DNA of 27,388 bases from CAZJUO01 sp964549245 (GCA_964549245.1 CAZJUO010000007.1:1-27388); one strand, 5' to 3'. Numbered from the stretch's first letter, positions 1 to 7,695 are shown. Notes: a model not told the origin generated them from the sequence alone. A program made the numbers and translations.

Positions 1-83
1 GTCCGCCACTTCGTTCTGTGGTTTTCTGGCAATGGCACCGGGTGAGGCTCAAATTTTTTATTCTCGCTTACCCGTGTTGTATT

Positions 84-112
84 TTGATTTATCTAAAAAA
101 ATTAAGTACAAT
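84..112 (+). promoter_or_regulatory. glyA promoter, nearly leaderless
   Basis: TTGATT (84-89), a 17-nt spacer and TACAAT (107-112). The glyA ATG begins 8 nt after the -10 box, so transcription would start on or just before the start codon. No Shine-Dalgarno sequence precedes the gene. Bases 1-83 hold no gene I can support. Confidence 0.6.
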
Positions 113-120
113 GGAAGTAT

Positions 121-1395
121 ATGGCTACTATAGACGATAAAGTAATTTCAAACGCCCTTGGTAATGAATTACAACGACAGCAGGATGGTTTGGAGATGAT
201 ACCTTCGGAAAATTTTGTGTCTCGGGATGTTTTACGGGCCTTAGGTTCAGTTTTAACCAATAAATATTCAGAAGGCTATCCCGGGAAACGCTACTATGGC
301 GGCAATACGTTTATTGACGTGGTAGAGAAAACGGCTATTGATAGGGCAAAAAAGCTCTTTGGCGTGGAGCATGCAAATGTACAGGCGTATTCTGGGTCGC
401 CGGCCAATCAGGCGGTTTATTTCGCCTTGTTAAAGCCCGGTGATAAGGTTATGGGCATGAGCTTGACCCATGGCGGACACTTAACCCATGGCTGGAAAGT
501 CAGTTTTTCGGGCAGATTTTACCATTCAGTACCTTATGGGGTGGACAAAGAAACCCAGCGCATCAATTATGATGAGGTGCTGAAAATGGCCAAAAAGGAA
601 CGGCCCCAGTTACTCATCGCCGGGGCTACGGCATATCCCCGGGAAATTGATTTCAAGGCTTTTAGTCAGATTGCCCAAGAAGTTGAGGCATACTTTTTGG
701 CGGATATTTCTCATATTTCGGGATTAATCATTGGCAGGGAGCACCAGTCTGCCGTACCGCATGCGGATGTGGTCATGACTACCACGCATAAGACCTTGCG
801 GGGACCGCGAGGCGCTCTGCTGATGTGCTCACAGGTTGCCGATCGGCTCAAAGAAGTGTACCATCCAAAATCTAAATGGAATCTGGCCGAGCGGATCGAC
901 CGGGCGGTGTTCCCTGGTTTGCAGGGCGGGCCGCACAACCACCAGACGGCGGCCATTGCCGTAGCTTTACATGAGGCTATGCAGCCAACTTTTAAAAAGT
1001 ACGCCCAGCAGGTCGTCAAAAACGCCAAAGCGCTAGCTAAATATTTATTGGAATATGATTTTACTTTGGTCACCGGGGGCACGGATAATCATTTGGTTCT
1101 CATTGATCTGACTAATAAAAACATATCAGGCAGCGAAGCCGAAACGGTGCTTGATGAAGCGGGTATTACGGTAAATAAAAACACGGTACCATTTGACCAG
1201 CGCAAACCAATGGATCCTTCGGGCATCCGCTTAGGCACGCCGGCTTTGACCACGCGCGGGTTTACTGAAAAAGAGATGAAGCTAGTAGCAAAATTAATAG
1301 CTGATATTATTCACAATCCGAAAAAGGGCCTCGTCAAACAAGAAGTAGCCAAGCAGGTTCGTGAGCTGACCCGGCAATTTCCCCTTTACCAATAA
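121..1395 (+). CDS. glyA: serine hydroxymethyltransferase
   Basis: GlyA is a cytoplasmic PLP enzyme that interconverts serine and glycine and loads one-carbon units onto tetrahydrofolate. The 424-residue protein is full length for bacterial SHMT. Visible family motifs are IPSENF near residue 27, NKYSEGYPGKRYYGG at 47-61, and TTTHKTLRGPRG at 221-231, where Lys224 is the expected PLP Schiff-base lysine. The start is the ATG right behind the promoter; another ATG at 111 is out of frame and soon stops. The gene is monocistronic and ends at a hairpin terminator shared with the convergent gene. FolD, the next enzyme of the same pathway, is encoded about 1.1 kb downstream with its own promoter. Identification is near certain. 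Confidence 0.97.
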   Translation: MATIDDKVISNALGNELQRQQDGLEMIPSENFVSRDVLRALGSVLTNKYSEGYPGKRYYGGNTFIDVVEKTAIDRAKKLFGVEHANVQAYSGSPANQAVYFALLKPGDKVMGMSLTHGGHLTHGWKVSFSGRFYHSVPYGVDKETQRINYDEVLKMAKKERPQLLIAGATAYPREIDFKAFSQIAQEVEAYFLADISHISGLIIGREHQSAVPHADVVMTTTHKTLRGPRGALLMCSQVADRLKEVYHPKSKWNLAERIDRAVFPGLQGGPHNHQTAAIAVALHEAMQPTFKKYAQQVVKNAKALAKYLLEYDFTLVTGGTDNHLVLIDLTNKNISGSEAETVLDEAGITVNKNTVPFDQRKPMDPSGIRLGTPALTTRGFTEKEMKLVAKLIADIIHNPKKGLVKQEVAKQVRELTRQFPLYQ

Positions 1396-1430
1396 AAAAA
1401 GCTGCCGAGTCGTATCGACAGCCTATTTTT
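1394..1430. terminator. bidirectional hairpin terminator between glyA and the convergent gene
   Basis: An A-run (1394-1400), an imperfect hairpin (1401-1422; GCTG-C-CGA against TCG-A-CAGC) and a T-rich tail (1424-1430). The A-run and T-run allow use from both strands. Confidence 0.65.
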
Positions 1431-1433
1431 GTA

Positions 1434-1805
1434 TTATTTCCCGAGCGCAAAGCGTATGTTGTTGACGGCCAAGGAAAGCTCGTCATTATCCGACCTGCTG
1501 GCGATTTCAACCCCAGCTGCCAGTAAATCCTCCGGGAAGGTGGGCAGGATGGCCTTGAATATTTCCTGGCGGGGGTCTTTGCCTTGACGCAATCCACTGA
1601 TAATCTCACACATAACCGGTCCGGCCAGGTGAGATAAGGCACTGAAATGTTCAGGGAGAACCCCTTGTTCTTTGATGGCGGTCTGGCCCAAGCTTCGTAG
1701 GGTAATAAAGTTTTGACCCAAGGTTTTTAATTTATCAGGATCTAGCTCCGGCAGTTCAATGTTGGTTGTGATGCCGTTTGAGTCTTGTACTTTAACAGTA
1801 GGCAT
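1434..1805 (-). CDS. hypothetical protein, paralogue of the neighbouring gene at 1955-2365
   Basis: A 123-residue soluble protein that I do not recognise. Its first ~35 residues follow the same pattern as the neighbour on the same strand: M-x-T-V-x-V, a turn with N/D-G, then I-x-LPELDPDKLKTLG against LPDLSPEQIKKLG. The rest is predicted mostly helical, with no catalytic motif or membrane segment. The start is supported by a strong SD, AAGGAGG, 4 nt before the ATG. It has its own promoter and shares its terminator with glyA. Function unknown; the ubiquitin-like strand-turn-strand opening could be a small β-rich domain, but that is inference. Confidence 0.75.
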   Translation of the reverse strand: MPTVKVQDSNGITTNIELPELDPDKLKTLGQNFITLRSLGQTAIKEQGVLPEHFSALSHLAGPVMCEIISGLRQGKDPRQEIFKAILPTFPEDLLAAGVEIASRSDNDELSLAVNNIRFALGK

Positions 1806-1838
1806 AGCGCCTCCTTACCTTTTATTGTGTGTAGTTTT

Positions 1839-1868
1839 TATATAAGGAACCATAATTAAGGTATTCAA
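1839..1868 (-). promoter_or_regulatory. promoter of the 1434-1805 gene
   Basis: On the minus strand, TTGAAT (1868-1863), an 18-nt spacer and TATATA (1844-1839). This gives a leader of about 27 nt carrying the SD. A consensus TTGACA further upstream (1891-1886) has no good -10 box at 17 nt. Confidence 0.45.
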
Positions 1869-1914
1869 TCATTTTTTTCCAGTGATGTCAAATCTATAGC
1901 ACAGAGCATTCCAT

Positions 1915-1946
1915 AAAAAAAGCTGCTTTCATTATTTGAAAGCAGC
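1915..1946 (-). terminator. intrinsic terminator of the 1955-2365 gene
   Basis: A perfect 9-bp stem, GCTGCTTTC with GAAAGCAGC, around a 7-nt loop. On the minus strand it is followed by a run of T (complement of 1915-1921). Confidence 0.9.
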
Positions 1947-1954
1947 GGTTTTGG

Positions 1955-2365
1955 TTATTTGTCAGATGGTTCATCCCAACCTAAGCAGGTATGAATGCGA
2001 CCTAATATCTTTTCCAGGTTCTGACGGCGGCTATCCCGTTCTGATTTTAAAACTTCTATAAGTGCTTCCAACAAACGAGGATAAAAATCCTGGCCGGCTT
2101 TGAGTAGCCACTGACGGCGGTTATCTTGCTGCTGATAGTACATGGCTTCGTGTAATGGTGATACGCCGTCATCTCCGGTGAATTGTTCAAGAGTAGCCTT
2201 GATTTCAGGTTCAAACTTGGCGTATTGATTGCGTTTTTGAATACGGCATATTCCGGCTATAATCATGATATCATGGCCCAGTTTTTTGATCTGCTCGGGC
2301 GAAAGATCGGGCAGGATGAGCTGTTTGGTTTGCCCATCGGGCAGCTTGATTTCTACTGTTTGCAT
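1955..2365 (-). CDS. hypothetical protein, paralogue of the 1434-1805 gene
   Basis: A 136-residue protein starting MQTVEIKLPDG. An upstream in-frame ATG (2422) would add 19 residues. The internal ATG at 2365 is preferred because GGAGG lies 5 nt before it and the promoter places the transcript start near 2406, inside the longer version. The N-terminal ~35 residues match the neighbour (LPDLSPEQIKKLG). The C-terminal part is helical and charged and differs from the neighbour. There is no signal peptide or membrane segment. It forms its own transcription unit with promoter and terminator. Function unknown. Confidence 0.75.
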   Translation of the reverse strand: MQTVEIKLPDGQTKQLILPDLSPEQIKKLGHDIMIIAGICRIQKRNQYAKFEPEIKATLEQFTGDDGVSPLHEAMYYQQQDNRRQWLLKAGQDFYPRLLEALIEVLKSERDSRRQNLEKILGRIHTCLGWDEPSDK

Positions 2366-2412
2366 AGGTTCCTCCAAAAAGTCGATATTGTTTTGACAGA
2401 ACATTTTTCCAG

Positions 2413-2441
2413 AGATTACCATATATAGTAATTTAGGTCAA
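2413..2441 (-). promoter_or_regulatory. promoter of the 1955-2365 gene
   Basis: On the minus strand, TTGACC (2441-2436), a 17-nt spacer and TAATCT (2418-2413) preceded by an extended TGG. The leader is about 40 nt and ends in a GGAGG SD. Confidence 0.6.
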
Positions 2442-2478
2442 TATGGCTGGAGCTAGCAACTTTGATTTTTGCATTATA

Positions 2479-2508
2479 TTGGCGTATTATTAAGTCTATA
2501 CATATAAA
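2479..2508 (+). promoter_or_regulatory. folD promoter, nearly leaderless
   Basis: TTGGCG (2479-2484), an 18-nt spacer and TATAAA (2503-2508). The folD ATG is 9 nt after the -10 box and there is no SD. Confidence 0.5.
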
Positions 2509-2517
2509 ATCATTCCT

Positions 2518-3363
2518 ATGACACAAGTTCATATCATTGATGGAAAAAAAATAGCCACCAATCTAAGAAGCGAATTACAACAACAGGTAAAGAAATTCGC
2601 AACCCAGCCCGGTTTGGCTATTATACTAATCGGTGATGACCCGGGCTCCCATACCTACGTTGGTTTAAAAGAAAAAGCCGCGCAAGAAGCGGGCATATAT
2701 TTTGAAAAACATATTTTTCCCGACACAGTGCCGGAGGAGATAATCACCACCTTGATTAATAAATTGAATGATAATGAAAAAATAAACGGCATTGTGGTGC
2801 AATTTCCCTTGCCGCCAGCATTGTCAAAAGATCATATCATCAAGGCCATCAAGCCCAGCAAGGATGTTGACGGATTTCATCCGGCCAATATGAAAGCTTT
2901 GCGGCAAGGACGGCCAAGCATTACCCCAGCGTTGTCAGAAGGTATTGTACGGCTGATAAAAAGTACCAAGGTGCCGTTGTCGGGTAAGCGGGTTTTGGTG
3001 CTAGCCAATAGTACAATATTTAGCGAACCCCTGGATTGTTTATTGGCCAAAGAGGGAGTGCAGACTCAAGGCTGCAATCCTGAAGTCGGGCAGTGCCAGT
3101 TATCATCGCAGCAGGCGGATATCCTGGTAGTAGCTATTGGCCAACCCAGGAAAATAACCGCTTCATATATTAAACCTGGGGCTATGGTGATTGATGTCGG
3201 ATACAATAGAGTGGCCGAAAAGCCAGTTGGCGATGTTGATTTTGAAAGTGTCAGCCAAAAGGCCGGATGGCTGACTCCGGTACCGGGGGGCGTTGGCCCC
3301 ATGACCGTGGCCATGCTATTAAAAAACGTTGTCTATGCCTACCAACAGCAACATCAAGGCTGA
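2518..3363 (+). CDS. folD: methylenetetrahydrofolate dehydrogenase/cyclohydrolase
   Basis: FolD converts 5,10-methylene-THF to 10-formyl-THF in the cytoplasm. The 281-residue length is typical. Visible motifs are Y47-V-x-x-K51 (the usual catalytic lysine), GIVVQFPLP at 91-99, KDVDGFHP at 115-122 and PGGVGPMTVAMLLKN at 256-270. An oddity is the Rossmann loop at 161-171. Where E. coli FolD has G-A-S-N-I-V-G-R-P, this protein has A-N-S-T-I-F-S-E-P, losing both glycines and the arginine. Cofactor preference, or the dehydrogenase step itself, may be altered; the cyclohydrolase residues look intact. The last ~29 nt overlap the Nudix gene, which implies coupled translation. Confidence 0.93.
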   Translation: MTQVHIIDGKKIATNLRSELQQQVKKFATQPGLAIILIGDDPGSHTYVGLKEKAAQEAGIYFEKHIFPDTVPEEIITTLINKLNDNEKINGIVVQFPLPPALSKDHIIKAIKPSKDVDGFHPANMKALRQGRPSITPALSEGIVRLIKSTKVPLSGKRVLVLANSTIFSEPLDCLLAKEGVQTQGCNPEVGQCQLSSQQADILVVAIGQPRKITASYIKPGAMVIDVGYNRVAEKPVGDVDFESVSQKAGWLTPVPGGVGPMTVAMLLKNVVYAYQQQHQG

Positions 3364-3847
3364 ACAATATTTGCTTTTTTGTCCGCACTGCGGATATCGT
3401 TTTAAGCCCGGCGATAATTTTCATTGCCCGCAATGCGGTTTTACTTTTTATCAAAATTCCAGGCCAACCGTATCAGCTTTTATCACTGATGAAGAAAACC
3501 GAATAGTATTAGCAGAACGGGCCATTGAACCAAAAAAAGGCTGGTGGGATGCGCCGGGTGGTTTTTTGGAAGATGGGGAAAAGCCGGAAGTTGGTTTGGA
3601 GCGTGAGATACGGGAAGAACTGGGCGTGGGATTGAAGGACGTTATGTTTTTTAATATTTATATGGATACCTATACACATGACTATACTTTTTATACCTTA
3701 AATATTATTTATACGGCACAACTGGCCGCACAAAATATGAAACCGGCTGACGACGTAGCCTCTATCAAATGGTTTGAACGACAGGAAATTCCCTGGCGGC
3801 GTCTAGCTTTTAATTGGTTAAAAAAAGCGTTAAAGGATTGGCAGTAG
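3335..3847 (+). CDS. Nudix hydrolase with N-terminal zinc ribbon
   Basis: A 170-residue protein. Two CxxC pairs (C16/C19 and C31/C34) form a zinc ribbon of the NudC/NADH-pyrophosphatase sort. The Nudix box at 76-98 fits G-x5-E-x7-R-E-U-x-E-E-x-G-U exactly. It should hydrolyse a nucleoside diphosphate linked to another group; the substrate cannot be read from the sequence. The ATG at 3335 lies inside the end of folD in another frame. An in-frame TTG at 3329 is a weaker alternative, and no SD is present. Co-transcription with folD is likely. Confidence 0.9.
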   Translation: MPTNSNIKAEQYLLFCPHCGYRFKPGDNFHCPQCGFTFYQNSRPTVSAFITDEENRIVLAERAIEPKKGWWDAPGGFLEDGEKPEVGLEREIREELGVGLKDVMFFNIYMDTYTHDYTFYTLNIIYTAQLAAQNMKPADDVASIKWFERQEIPWRRLAFNWLKKALKDWQ

Positions 3848-3855
3848 GTTAAGAT

Positions 3856-3887
3856 AAAAAACCCGGAAGATTATATTCCGAGTTTTT
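3856..3887. terminator. bidirectional terminator between Nudix gene and Asn-rich gene
   Basis: An A-run (3856-3861), a stem CGGAA/TTCCG (3864-3868 with 3876-3880) extended by outer pairs around one mismatch, and a T-run (3883-3887). It serves both converging genes. Confidence 0.7.
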
Positions 3888-3919
3888 GTATATTTTTATT
3901 TTTGAAAAAACGTAGTATA

Positions 3920-4705
3920 TTACAAAGTTCCTGAACCTTTAGGATTAAAGCCGTTTTCCACTTCCACGCCGTCCAAATAACCGTCACCGTCTGTATCAGG
4001 GTTCAATCGGTCGGTGCCATAGAGAATTTCCTGTTCGTTTGTCAGACCGTCATTATCTTCATCGTCTACTAGGTTAATATTCGTAGTATTGGTGTTGGCG
4101 TTGCTATTGGCATTGCTGTTGGTATTTGAAGTCGTGTTGGTATTTGCTGTTTGGTTGGTATTGCTATTACTGTTCGTAGCGGTATTGGTGTTAGCGCTGT
4201 TTTGGTTAAAAATTTGGTTCAAATTCTGATTGGTATTGGTCGTGGCGTTCGTATCAGCAGCAGCATTGGTGTTATTGGTCAGAGCGGTGTTGGTATTGGT
4301 GATGGTATTGAGGTTTTCATTCACAGCAGTGTTGGCATTGCCGTTTGTATTCTCATTGTCATTGCTAATTATGTTCAGGACCACAATAGCCCCGGCAATC
4401 AGCACCAATAAGAGAGCAATGATAATGATACCAATCATCAAGTACTTACGCTTGCTTGGTTTTGGCGGTTCAGGCGATGAGGGCAGAGGGGCGTTGGGGG
4501 TATTTATATTTGGCGGCGGACCACCCGGAGCTGGGCGTTGGGGAGGCGGGGTGGGGGCTGATGCTTGATTTTGCTGGCCTATGGGTGGTGGAGGGACGGG
4601 GCCAGCCGCGGTTCTAGTAGGCCCTTTGGGCTGCCATGGTCCCCAATCTTTTTGCTGATCATTGGGTTGGTTTGGTTGTTGCGGTCGTTGTACGTTATCA
4701 AACAT
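3920..4705 (-). CDS. membrane-anchored Asn-rich protein with Ca-binding loops
   Basis: A 261-residue protein with four zones. Residues 1-86 are Pro/Gln-rich and disordered, ending in a basic patch (KPSKRK). Residues 88-112 form one strong membrane helix. Residues 114-211 are a low-complexity Asn/Thr linker full of NTN and NAN units. Residues 214-256 hold two acidic loops, DEDNDGLTNEQE and DTDGDGYLDGVE, of the thrombospondin type-3/dockerin-like calcium-binding kind. The expected topology is N-terminus inside, linker and Ca-binding domain outside. The Asn-rich codons (AAT/AAC) make a visibly repetitive DNA tract (about 4070-4360). It is probably a surface protein; its role is unknown. Proteins of this build recur in Patescibacteria genomes. 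Confidence 0.85.
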   Translation of the reverse strand: MFDNVQRPQQPNQPNDQQKDWGPWQPKGPTRTAAGPVPPPPIGQQNQASAPTPPPQRPAPGGPPPNINTPNAPLPSSPEPPKPSKRKYLMIGIIIIALLLVLIAGAIVVLNIISNDNENTNGNANTAVNENLNTITNTNTALTNNTNAAADTNATTNTNQNLNQIFNQNSANTNTATNSNSNTNQTANTNTTSNTNSNANSNANTNTTNINLVDDEDNDGLTNEQEILYGTDRLNPDTDGDGYLDGVEVENGFNPKGSGTL

Positions 4706-4783
4706 ATTTTTTTGGTTTAGGTCATTTAACTATGGGCTTATAGCCTGCGAATTAATATAGTTTATTTTATCATTTTTTTGTAA

Positions 4784-5500
4784 TCAAGACAATAAAATAA
4801 GGCTGGCCGCGGCAATGGCGGCGGTTTCAGCGCGCAGTATTCTTTTTCCTAAACTAACAGCGGTAAAGCCGTTATTGGCGGCTAGCTTAATTTCCTCTGG
4901 CGAAAATCCCCCTTCTGGCCCGATAAAAAGGTGGTAGCAGGGTTGGCCAGAATGTATTTTTTTTGTTAAATTATTGCCCGATTCTCCTTCCCAGGCGATT
5001 ATCTTTTGGCCGTCCTGGCCGGCACTTTTCGTTATGGCTTGTTCAAAGGTGAGTAACTGATGAAGTGCGGGCGGTTGCTTGCCCCCGCACTGCTCGGTAG
5101 CTTCGGTCAGTATTTTTTGATAACGCTTGAGCTTAGTATCGGTTATTTTTCTTACAATTGAATTATGGGTGACTATTGGCACAAACGATTGAACGCCAAG
5201 CTCGGTGCCTTTTTGCAGCACCCATTCAAAGTTGTCTTTTTTTAATAAAGATTGGTAGATAATAAGCTGTTTGCTTGGTTCTCGGTTAGTTTGGCGTTTT
5301 TCCAGGACCGTTAGTTCGATAGTTTTTTGGGTAAGGGTTTTGATGGTAACTTCGTATTCGTAGTGCGGAGAGAATATAATGAATATATCGTTTTTTTTCA
5401 GACGAAGTACCTTGGTTATTTGATGTATAATATTGGCATCATCCAGGGTAATAGTTCCTTGTACTGGAGTGATGGTCGGTTGGTAAAAACGGGGGAGCAT
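4784..5500 (-). CDS. rsmE: 16S rRNA m3U1498 methyltransferase
   Basis: RsmE methylates U1498 of 16S rRNA using SAM and has the SPOUT knot fold. The protein is 238 residues from MLPRFYQP. A longer reading from 5581 adds 27 residues, but that extension would lie upstream of the promoter and would be translated from a palindrome. Diagnostic motifs are IGPEGGFSPEE at about 193-203 and LGKRILRAETA near the C-terminus, which form the SAM-binding knot, plus QKGTELGV in the middle. The N-terminal PUA-like part is present. The ATG lies 6 nt after a TATAAT box, so the mRNA is probably leaderless. Confidence 0.95.
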   Translation of the reverse strand: MLPRFYQPTITPVQGTITLDDANIIHQITKVLRLKKNDIFIIFSPHYEYEVTIKTLTQKTIELTVLEKRQTNREPSKQLIIYQSLLKKDNFEWVLQKGTELGVQSFVPIVTHNSIVRKITDTKLKRYQKILTEATEQCGGKQPPALHQLLTFEQAITKSAGQDGQKIIAWEGESGNNLTKKIHSGQPCYHLFIGPEGGFSPEEIKLAANNGFTAVSLGKRILRAETAAIAAASLILLS

Positions 5501-5506
5501 ACGTGT

Positions 5507-5512
5507 ATTATA
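5507..5512 (-). promoter_or_regulatory. rsmE promoter (-10 box), leaderless
   Basis: On the minus strand, TATAAT preceded by TGC (extended -10) lies exactly 6 nt before the rsmE ATG. The -35 position at a 17-nt spacer would be 5530-5535, which is the first part of the 28-bp palindrome. Confidence 0.7.
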
Positions 5513-5529
5513 GCATATTGTTTCCCATC

Positions 5530-5557
5530 GGATACCAGACTGATCAGTCTGGTATCC
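5530..5557. repeat. 28-bp perfect palindrome, candidate operator
   Basis: The half-site GGATACCAGACT is followed by GATC and its exact reverse complement. It covers the expected -35 region of rsmE and lies in the divergent rsmE/PfkB-kinase intergenic region. No T-run follows on either strand, so it is not an ordinary terminator. Confidence 0.85.
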
Positions 5558-5630
5558 AGGAAGCTGGAGAGTGTGATACAATGAAAAAAGATAAACTGTT
5601 TTTTGTGACTATTGCTATTAGTAACTACAT

Positions 5631-5636
5631 TATAAT
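5631..5636 (+). promoter_or_regulatory. -10 box of the PfkB-family kinase gene
   Basis: TATAAT, 11 nt before the ATG at 5648. There is no clear -35 box at standard spacing and no SD. The transcript leader would be only a few nucleotides. Confidence 0.5.
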
Positions 5637-5647
5637 AAAAAATTTAT

Positions 5648-6604
5648 ATGAGCCGGAAGAAAGATACGCTCATTACGGCAGGAAACATATATTTGGATTA
5701 TAATATATTTGGGGTAAATAATGACGGTAAAAATATATTAGAGGTCGGTAAAGATTATTTTGCCGAAAAAACTGAAATTGTCGTTGGCGGTTCAGCTGTT
5801 AACTTTGCTATACAGGCAGTCAATCTAGGGATTCCAACGGCAGTTATTGGAAAAGTCGGCAAAGACGAAAACGGACTAGAGGCGAAAAGACTATTGTGTA
5901 AAATGGGCATTGAAAGCGATTTGGTACTGGAAGCGCCTGATGTTACCACGAGCGTGGCATACAATATGGTATTTGCCCGCACTGGAGAGTTTATCGGGGT
6001 GCATGACGGAAATGCTGCAGCGGATGTATCTCCGGAGCAAATCGACCTACAGCACCCAATTTTTCAGCGGGCCTGCGCCATCTATTTTGGCGGGACGGTG
6101 AAACAGAAAAAACTAATCAAACACTTCCCTCGACTGCTTCAATCAATTCGTAAAGCAGGGATAAAAGTGGTTCTTGATCCGAATCGTTTTTCGCCTGGCT
6201 CCCCAGAAAATCTGACGGAATTAATCCGAGATTCACTGAAATATGTTGATTGTTATCTGCCAAATGAGGAGGAGGTAAAACAAGTTGCCGGCAAGGACAC
6301 GGTATCTGAAGCTATTGAGACGATTATGTCGTACGGTGTTACAGTGTTGGCAGTTAAGCAGGGAGCCAGAGGCTGCCATATCATAACCTCGGACCAGGAT
6401 ATTCATATAGACGGATTTTCCGTACGGCCTATCACGACGGTTGGTGCCGGCGATGTGTTTAATGCCAGTTTTGTTTGTAAGTGGCTTAATGGTGAATCAT
6501 TGTCAGAATGTGCTCGGTTTGCCAATGCGGCCGCGGCAATCAAGGTGTCAAAGAATGTTTATCTTACGCGGAAAGATGTGGAATCATTCTTACAGGCTAA
6601 TTAA
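5648..6604 (+). CDS. PfkB/ribokinase-family carbohydrate kinase
   Basis: A 318-residue sugar or nucleoside kinase of the ribokinase fold. The N-terminal signature GGSAVNFA is at 47-54. The C-terminal signature is T-T-V-G-A-G-D-V-F-N-A-S-F with GAGD at 266-269; Asp269 is the expected catalytic base. The usual Asp that begins this motif (D-T-x-G-A-G-D) is Thr here. LDPNR and YLPNEEEV, typical of the central domain, are present. The substrate (ribose, fructose, adenosine or another) cannot be assigned. YchF follows after 25 nt on the same strand, so they may share a transcript. Confidence 0.9.
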   Translation: MSRKKDTLITAGNIYLDYNIFGVNNDGKNILEVGKDYFAEKTEIVVGGSAVNFAIQAVNLGIPTAVIGKVGKDENGLEAKRLLCKMGIESDLVLEAPDVTTSVAYNMVFARTGEFIGVHDGNAAADVSPEQIDLQHPIFQRACAIYFGGTVKQKKLIKHFPRLLQSIRKAGIKVVLDPNRFSPGSPENLTELIRDSLKYVDCYLPNEEEVKQVAGKDTVSEAIETIMSYGVTVLAVKQGARGCHIITSDQDIHIDGFSVRPITTVGAGDVFNASFVCKWLNGESLSECARFANAAAAIKVSKNVYLTRKDVESFLQAN

Positions 6605-6629
6605 ATTGAAAGGTTAATCCAATTATTTT

Positions 6630-7676
6630 ATGAGTTTTCAGATTGGTATTGTCGGTTTACCTAATGTCGGTAAGTCAACCTTATTCAAGGCCCTCACTAA
6701 AAACCAAGTAGCGGCAGCCAATTACCCTTTTTGTACCATTGATCCCAACGTGGGGACGGTTGCTGTACCGGATAATCGTTTGGACAAGCTAGCAGCGGTA
6801 TATCATTCAGAAAAGACCATTCCCACCATTATCGAATTTGTGGATATCGCCGGTCTTGTTAAGGGTGCTCATAAGGGGGAGGGTTTAGGTAATGCTTTTT
6901 TGTCACATATCCGAGAGGTGGCGGCCATCTGCCAGGTAGTGCGTGATTTTGAAGATAAAAACGTAACCCATGTTACCGGCCAAGTAAATCCCGAGGATGA
7001 TAAGCAAACCATAAATTTGGAAATGATTTATGCTGATCTGGCTGTGGTGGAAAAACGCATTGATGAAGTGGCTCCCAAAGCCCGCAGTGGCGATAAAGAC
7101 CTACAGCGCGAGTTACAAGTTTTAGAAACGGCCAAACAGGCTTTGGATCAGGGGCGATTATTAAAGGAAATCGATTTTGATGACGAAGCGGCGCAAACAA
7201 TAAAAGAGTTGAATTTATTAACTCAAAAACCCATGCTCTATATGCGCAATGTCGATGAAGCCTCGGCGGCTACTGAATACCCCGGTTATGTTACCATTAG
7301 CGCCAAAATCGAATCAGAACTGGCCGAGATGGACGAGACAGAGGCACGGGAGTATTTACGGAGCTTGGGCCTGCAATCTACCGGTTTGGAGCGGTTAATC
7401 AGCGCTTCGTACCGTTTATTGGATTTGATTACTTTTTTTACCGCCGGCCCAAAAGAAACGCGTGCCTGGACGGTGAAACGCGGTTCATCCGCGCCCCAGG
7501 CTGGCGGCCGCATTCATACCGATTTTGAGGAAAAATTTATCCGCGCTGAAGTGGCACGGTGGCAGGATATTATCGAGCACGGCGGTGAGTCGGGAGCTAA
7601 GGAAAAAGGGAAAGTGCGTACCGAGGGCAGGGAATACATTGTCCAAGACGGAGATGTGATATATTTCCGCATTTAA
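6630..7676 (+). CDS. ychF: redox/ribosome-linked P-loop ATPase YchF
   Basis: YchF/OLA1 is an Obg-family P-loop NTPase that binds the ribosome and prefers ATP. The 348-residue protein is full length. The G1 loop GLPNVGKST is at 9-17. The G3/switch region has DIAGLVKGAHKGEGLGNAFL. NVDE stands in the G4 place, as is typical of YchF. The C-terminal TGS-like domain includes FFTAGPKETRAW and ends in DGDVIYFRI. Only a distant GAAAGG (spacing 16 nt) precedes the ATG. The gene sits immediately before the unusual SD-rich mini-transcript. Confidence 0.96.
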   Translation: MSFQIGIVGLPNVGKSTLFKALTKNQVAAANYPFCTIDPNVGTVAVPDNRLDKLAAVYHSEKTIPTIIEFVDIAGLVKGAHKGEGLGNAFLSHIREVAAICQVVRDFEDKNVTHVTGQVNPEDDKQTINLEMIYADLAVVEKRIDEVAPKARSGDKDLQRELQVLETAKQALDQGRLLKEIDFDDEAAQTIKELNLLTQKPMLYMRNVDEASAATEYPGYVTISAKIESELAEMDETEAREYLRSLGLQSTGLERLISASYRLLDLITFFTAGPKETRAWTVKRGSSAPQAGGRIHTDFEEKFIRAEVARWQDIIEHGGESGAKEKGKVRTEGREYIVQDGDVIYFRI

Positions 7677-7695
7677 CAAAAAAACAGCATAGTGC

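Noticed and set aside
1..83. Possible end of a gene before glyA (open frames on both strands)
   Set aside because: The open stretches are short and reach the window edge. None carries a recognisable motif.
4151..4568. Plus-strand frames opposite the Asn-rich gene
   Set aside because: They are anti-sense products of the Asn repeat codons (Val/Ile/Leu-rich), a typical shadow of low-complexity coding DNA.
5530..5557. Palindrome as a transcription terminator
   Set aside because: No T-run follows on either strand, and it lies upstream of both divergent genes, not downstream of one.
5503..5703. Plus-strand frame overlapping the palindrome and the kinase start
   Set aside because: It reads through the palindrome and into the kinase gene in another frame. 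It has no SD and no motif, so it is a shadow.
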